This document shows, piece by piece, positions 60,520 through 64,000 of a stretch of 64,000 nt of DNA. Position 1 is the stretch's first letter; each line of letters opens with the position of its first letter. The notes below the pieces were generated by a model that saw only the letters and a program-made list of their open reading frames with translations, did not search any database and had not been told where the DNA came from. The stretch is taken from the NCBI GenBank assembly GCA_964427655.1, contig CAYRWE010000002.1:1-64000 (forward strand), read 5' to 3'. Origin of the DNA: CAVQNQ01 sp964427655 (GTDB lineage Bacteria > Acidobacteriota > Terriglobia > Bryobacterales > Bryobacteraceae). Position numbers and translations under genes: made by a program.

Positions 60520-61869
60520 CTACCGGACGCGCCGCGCAAACGCGCTGTTGGTGACCGATGCGCTGGCGGGAGCGTCCGGGGGAAGCGCCGCGGATGCCGG
60601 CTGTTCGCCGGGCGGCGGCTCTTCTACCTTGGGGGGCTTGCGGTCCAGCCGGTCGGCAATCAGTTCCTGACGCGCCTTAGCGTAGCGGGGCGTGCCCGGT
60701 TTCCCCTCCACGGCGGCCCACTCCTCGGGAGAGATTTCCTGCAGGGCCGGCAGAGATTTCAGGTAGTAGTTGCGCAGCCTCTCCTGCACCTGCTTATAGC
60801 TTGAATGGTACAGCAGGAAGATCACTTCGTCGGGCGCCGCGGTAGAGACGATCTGGTATGCCTGGGAAGCCTTCCGGATGCGCGGAGCGCGCAGCGCCGC
60901 CTCCAGCTTCTTGGACCGCGCTTCGAGCTTTTGCCAAAGGTCCACATCCGGCTTCGCCAGTTCCAGTCCCTTGATGAAAGCCTGCTTCTCTTTGGGCGCC
61001 AACTTCTCGGTCAGTACGTAGAGGAACGGCCCCAGGCGGGCCGCGCGCGCGGCCGAGTCGTCCGGGAGCAGGCGGATGCCCTTCTCGTACTTGGCGATGC
61101 CCGCCTGGTTGCGCTTGGGGCCGGCCAGCACCGGCGAAATGAGCGCCAGTAAGCCGGCTTCTTCGAGCGCGTCCAGGATCTCGCCGGGGCTATCCTCGAC
61201 CGCTATCTTCTTCATTTCCTCGCCCAAGGCGCGTACCGGAATGCTGCGCTCCACACCGGCTTCGCGCGCGTTGGCCACCTGCATCTTGGTGCGCTCTTCG
61301 ATGCTGAAGCCCAGCCGCACACGGAACCGGATCAGGCGCAGCAGCCGCGAAGGATCGTCGTAAAACCCGTAAGCGCTGACAGCGCGCAGCTCGCGGCGGC
61401 CTATATCGGCCAGCCCGTTCATGGGATCGAGCAGCAGGCCGTGGGAGGCCTTATTGAGCGAGAGCGCGATGGCATTGGCGGTGAAATCCCTCCCTCGCAG
61501 GTCCTCCTGTATGGTGGCCGGGAATACCTGCGGCTTGGCCCCCGTGCGCGCATACTTTTCCCGCCGCGACATGGCGACTTGCGCCGTAACCCCGCCCTCG
61601 AAAACCAGTTCGGCGCTTTTTGTGGCTTCATCCGAGCGCACCAGCCGGGCCCCGGCGCGCTCGCACAGGCTGGCGGCCAGCTTAAGGGCCTGGCCTTCCA
61701 CCACGAAATCCAGATCGCGAATCCGCAAGCCCGCCACCATGTCGCGCATGGCGCCGCCGGTCAGAAACAGATTCAGATTGGCCTCTGTGGCGAACTCGCG
61801 CACGGCCGCCACCACGCGATTCTGATCCGCGCTCAGGTGGCTTTCCAGCATGTAAATGTAATCGCTCAT
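60520..61869 (-). CDS. tRNA nucleotidyltransferase / poly(A) polymerase family protein
   Basis: 449 residues. Class II nucleotidyltransferase head: LFLTGGAMRDMVAGLRIRDLDFVVEG (GGAxRD and DxD-like LDF). It also has RGRDFTANAIALSL, DPMNGLADIGRRELRAV, and DPSRLLRLIRFRVRLGFSIEE. The C-terminal half ends in a Pro/Ala-rich tail (EEPPPGEQPASAALPPDAPAS). It may add CCA to tRNA or be a CC- or A-adding relative; the class cannot be told without alignment. It lies 39 bp downstream of xerD on the same strand. Confidence 0.88.
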   Translation of the reverse strand: MSDYIYMLESHLSADQNRVVAAVREFATEANLNLFLTGGAMRDMVAGLRIRDLDFVVEGQALKLAASLCERAGARLVRSDEATKSAELVFEGGVTAQVAMSRREKYARTGAKPQVFPATIQEDLRGRDFTANAIALSLNKASHGLLLDPMNGLADIGRRELRAVSAYGFYDDPSRLLRLIRFRVRLGFSIEERTKMQVANAREAGVERSIPVRALGEEMKKIAVEDSPGEILDALEEAGLLALISPVLAGPKRNQAGIAKYEKGIRLLPDDSAARAARLGPFLYVLTEKLAPKEKQAFIKGLELAKPDVDLWQKLEARSKKLEAALRAPRIRKASQAYQIVSTAAPDEVIFLLYHSSYKQVQERLRNYYLKSLPALQEISPEEWAAVEGKPGTPRYAKARQELIADRLDRKPPKVEEPPPGEQPASAALPPDAPASASVTNSAFARRVR

Positions 61870-61908
61870 CGCGTGCGCTCCCGGCCTTCCTATCGGGCCC
61901 TCGATTTC

Positions 61909-62817
61909 TCAGGCCCGGGGGTGGTGCCTATCTACCGTCTGCCGAAGCCTCGACCGCATCACATGCGTATAAATTTGGGTGGTCGAGATATCGGCGTGCC
62001 CCAGCATCGCTTGCACGCTGCGCAAATCCGCGCCGCCTTCGAGCAGATGGGTGGCGAAACTATGACGCAGCACATGCGGCGTCAGCCCGTGAAAAATGCC
62101 CGCCTTCCGGCCGTATGCCGCCAGCAGCTTCCAGAAAGCCTGGCGCGTGAGGCAGCCGCCCCGCGCGGTTATGAAAAGATATCGGCTGGCGCGCCCCTTG
62201 AGCAAGCTGCCCCGCCCGTCCTGGAGCCACGCCTCGATGGCCCGCAGCGCTTCTTTGCCCACCGGCACCAGGCGCTGCTTATTCCCTTTGCCAGTGACGC
62301 GAACCACGCCCATGGCCGAATTCAGGTCGTTCACGCCCACGCGGCACAGTTCGGATACACGCAGCCCGGTGGCGTACAGCAGCTCCAGCATGGCGCGGTC
62401 CCGCAGGCCCGCCGGGCGTGTCACGTCGATAACCGCCAGAATCCGGTCGATCTCGTCCAGATTCAGGAACTTAGGAATTGTCTGCCACTGCTTGGGGAGA
62501 CCCAGGTACGCGGTTGGATCGGCCTCCACCAGTCCCTCCGCCAGGAGATACCGGTAGAAGTTGCGTAGCGTAGTTAGGTGCCGAGCAACCGAACGCGGGT
62601 TCAAGCCGCGTTGGTATAAATGATCCAGATAAAGCCGTAGCGAGGCGGTTCCGGGGATCCCGGCGGCCTCCCCCTGGAACTCGCGAAACCTTTTAAGATC
62701 AGTAGAATATGCGTCCAGAGTCGGGCTGGCGAGGCCCTTCTCCACACGGCAGAAATTCAGGTACGCGGCCATATGGACGCCCACCTGCGCGGTTTCCGCC
62801 GTAAACGCTCCGGACAT
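61909..62817 (-). CDS. xerD: Site-specific tyrosine recombinase XerD
   Basis: 302 residues from ATG 62817. The N-terminal SAM-like domain (AAYLNFCRVEKGLASPTLDAYSTDLKRF) and catalytic residues are present: Arg in LLYATGLRVSELCRV, Lys in TGKGNKQRLVPVG, HVLRHSFATHLL, GHADISTTQIYTHV (His and Tyr nucleophile). It resolves chromosome dimers at dif. TATCAT lies 7 nt before the ATG, so it may be leaderless. The frame is open further upstream to 62997 without recombinase similarity. Confidence 0.93.
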   Translation of the reverse strand: MSGAFTAETAQVGVHMAAYLNFCRVEKGLASPTLDAYSTDLKRFREFQGEAAGIPGTASLRLYLDHLYQRGLNPRSVARHLTTLRNFYRYLLAEGLVEADPTAYLGLPKQWQTIPKFLNLDEIDRILAVIDVTRPAGLRDRAMLELLYATGLRVSELCRVGVNDLNSAMGVVRVTGKGNKQRLVPVGKEALRAIEAWLQDGRGSLLKGRASRYLFITARGGCLTRQAFWKLLAAYGRKAGIFHGLTPHVLRHSFATHLLEGGADLRSVQAMLGHADISTTQIYTHVMRSRLRQTVDRHHPRA

Positions 62818-62844
62818 CGTGCCAATGATACAATAACCGCGGAA

Positions 62845-62857
62845 ATGTTTGAAACAT
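62845..62857. promoter_or_regulatory. ATGTTT-G-AAACAT palindrome in the xerD divergent region
   Basis: Perfect 6-bp arms around a single G, midway between the xerD start (62817) and the TTG start at 62878. A dyad regulator site is possible; none is identified. Confidence 0.4.
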
Positions 62858-62877
62858 AGCCGTGAAAAAGAGGCGTC

Positions 62878-63360
62878 TTGCCGGGATCTACAACCAAAAA
62901 AGCGGTCGTCCGGCGGTTCGATAAGGAACCTTTGGCCGGCTATGTCAATCCCGATTCCTACCTTCAGCCCGCCGGCGTCGAGGTGCTTTCGGCTCAAGGC
63001 AACATCACCACGGTGCCGTACCCGGATATCAAGAGCATCGCCTTCGTGCGGGATTTCGAGGCCGGCGGCGAGCCCGGGCGGCGGGTCTTCAACGCGCGCC
63101 CCAAAATCGAGGGGCTATGGGTTCGCCTTCGGTTCCGCGACGGGGAGGTGATGGAAGGCGTAATGCCCAACAATCTGCTGCACTTAGATCCCTACGGCTT
63201 CACCCTGATCCCGCCCGATCCCAACAGCCACCAGCAGCGCGTGTTCGTACCTCGGACGGCACTCGAGGCCGTGGATGTCCTGGGGGTGGTGGGCAGCCCG
63301 CTCACCAAGCGCAAAGCCAAACCCGCGCCCAAAGAGCAGATCGAACTGTTCGAGGAGTGA
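62878..63360 (+). CDS. Conserved hypothetical protein, 160 residues
   Basis: TTG start at 62878 with AAGAGG 5 nt upstream. It reads KKAVVRRFDKEPLAGYVNPDSYLQPAGVEVLSAQGNITTVPYPDIKSIAFVRDFE (in parts), then WVRLRFRDGEVMEGVMPNNLLHLDPYGFTLIPPDPNSHQQRVFVPRTALEAVDVLGVV. This looks like two small beta-barrel (Sm- or PilZ-like) halves with a shared PDxKSIAFV / RTALEAVDVL ending. No named domain is certain and no function is proposed. It diverges from xerD. Confidence 0.7.
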   Translation: MPGSTTKKAVVRRFDKEPLAGYVNPDSYLQPAGVEVLSAQGNITTVPYPDIKSIAFVRDFEAGGEPGRRVFNARPKIEGLWVRLRFRDGEVMEGVMPNNLLHLDPYGFTLIPPDPNSHQQRVFVPRTALEAVDVLGVVGSPLTKRKAKPAPKEQIELFEE

Positions 63361-63365
63361 GCGCG

Positions 63366-63767
63366 TCAGGAGGCCCGGCGCAAGCGCTGGTGAACCTTCA
63401 GGATACAGCGGTCCATCATTACCGCCAGGCCCGCATCGGCCGCCCGGCTGGCAGCCTCTTCGTGGATTACGCCTTCCTGCATCCAGACAGCCTTGGCGCC
63501 CTTGCGGATGGCCGCTTCGACGATCTCCGGCACAAACTCCGAACGCCGGAAAATATCCACAATATCGATCTCTCCGGGAACCGAAGCCAGGTCCGGATAA
63601 CACTTCTCGCCCAGGACTTCGGTCTCCTGGGGATTTACCGGAATCACGCGAAAGCCCGATCTCTTCAAATATTCCGCCACTCCATGGCTGGGGCGGCAGC
63701 GCCGGCCGGAGAGACCTACGACAGCAATAGTACGGGCCGACTCAAGAATCGCGAAGATCTTATTCAT
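63366..63767 (-). CDS. CoA-binding (Rossmann) domain protein
   Basis: 133 residues from ATG 63767. TIAVVGLSGRRCRPSHGVAEYLKRSGFRVIPVNP and AIRKGAKAVWMQEGVIHEEAASRAADAGLAVMMDRCILKVH are the CoA_binding_2 pattern. These resemble the CoA-binding part of succinyl-CoA synthetase, but the role is unknown. Its start overlaps the 3' end of the pseudouridine synthase gene by 8 bp. Confidence 0.88.
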   Translation of the reverse strand: MNKIFAILESARTIAVVGLSGRRCRPSHGVAEYLKRSGFRVIPVNPQETEVLGEKCYPDLASVPGEIDIVDIFRRSEFVPEIVEAAIRKGAKAVWMQEGVIHEEAASRAADAGLAVMMDRCILKVHQRLRRAS

Positions 63768-64000
63768 GCGGGCGGACTCCCGCGCCAGCGCGGCGCACCA
63801 GGGCACGCTTTAGCTTATCGACCTCCTGGGCGTCCAGATAGCGGAATCCGCCGGGCTTCAGGGGACCGATTTCCAGGGGCCCGATGCGGACCCGCTTGAG
63901 CTTCTCCACCAGAAGATCGAAGTGCTTGAACATCAGCCGGATCTGGTTATTGCGGCCCTCCTCGAGGCGGACCTCGTACCAGGGATTGGCGCCTTCCCGG
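63760..64000 (-). CDS. RluB/RsuA-type pseudouridine synthase, C-terminal end, truncated by window edge
   Basis: The last 79 residues are in the window: NPWYEVRLEEGRNNQIRLMFKHFDLLVEKLKRVRIGPLEIGPLKPGGFRYLDAQEVDKLKRAL (in parts). GRNNQIRxMF is the typical C-terminal motif of rRNA pseudouridine synthases that modify 23S or 16S rRNA. The catalytic Asp lies outside the window. The stop at 63760 is inside the start of the CoA-binding gene, so the two are coupled. Confidence 0.9.
   Translation of the reverse strand, partial: REGANPWYEVRLEEGRNNQIRLMFKHFDLLVEKLKRVRIGPLEIGPLKPGGFRYLDAQEVDKLKRALVRRAGAGVRPHE

Noticed and set aside
62818..62997. 60-codon N-terminal extension of XerD
   Set aside because: It overlaps the divergent hypothetical gene antisense and the recombinase domain begins after ATG 62817.
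63801..63816. GGGCACGCTTTAGCTT, similar to the dispersed hairpin element
   Set aside because: The second arm is not conserved and the sequence is explained by the coding frame DKLKRALV of the pseudouridine synthase.

Overview
The window is about 64 kb of GC-rich, densely coding bacterial DNA. Its character fits an Acidobacteriota chromosome of the Bryobacterales / Candidatus Solibacter type: a fused NuoCD inside a complete nuo operon, a PEP-CTERM protein, many secreted TPR and LolA-like proteins, several ECF sigma factors, and frequent GTG/TTG or apparently leaderless starts. The taxonomic placement is an inference from gene content. No rRNA gene, tRNA gene, CRISPR array or intact transposase was recognised.

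Layout. 1-5.5 kb (mostly minus): a truncated S9 peptidase, a HigBA-type toxin-antitoxin pair with its own palindromic operator, a secreted protein with an internal duplication, a LamG-like secreted protein, lipA and an Ldh2-type dehydrogenase. 5.6-11 kb: an ECF sigma/anti-sigma pair with a probable autoregulated promoter, rsmA, a VOC protein, glgA, trxA and a DksA/TraR-type protein. 11.3-17 kb (minus): a complete heavy-metal RND efflux operon (outer-membrane factor, adaptor, pump). 17.1-19 kb: two tail-to-tail LuxR-type regulators with nearly the same HTH. 19-23 kb (minus): a long co-directional run thpR-plsY-gpsA followed by an ECF sigma factor, a zinc-finger anti-sigma factor and a DUF3106 protein. 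23-31 kb (plus): a DNA glycosylase, treZ, a glycogen-debranching-type hydrolase, a DUF1328 peptide, and a tightly coupled permease-cupin-Gfo/Idh/MocA operon.

31-33.6 kb is a small accessory island: an endonuclease VII-like nuclease, an array of about seven AAAGCGGTGA repeats, a HicBA module, a PEP-CTERM protein, and the decayed 3' end of a second Gfo/Idh/MocA gene. 33.6-48.6 kb holds an HdeD-like membrane protein and the complete respiratory complex I operon (nuoA, B, CD, E-N). 48.6-64 kb: a large TPR protein, miaA, a methyltransferase with a heptad-repeat coiled-coil tail, small secreted and TPR/TolB-like proteins, an M16 peptidase pair (one active, one lacking the zinc motif) with a LolA-like protein, a PilZ protein, a tRNA nucleotidyltransferase family enzyme, XerD, a conserved hypothetical, a CoA-binding protein, and the 3' end of an RluB/RsuA-type pseudouridine synthase.

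The most unusual signals are: (i) a dispersed 24-bp hairpin element, core GGGCATGCTTTAGCTTGCCC, in four places. In three it supplies the last codons and/or the stop codon of unrelated genes, and one stem position is always a pyrimidine-pyrimidine mismatch. (ii) The AAAGCGGTGA array beside the nuclease and HicBA. (iii) Several genes whose -10-like hexamer lies only 5-8 nt before the start codon. (iv) The 28/14-residue heptad repeat in the methyltransferase. (v) Inverted repeats at both ECF sigma genes.
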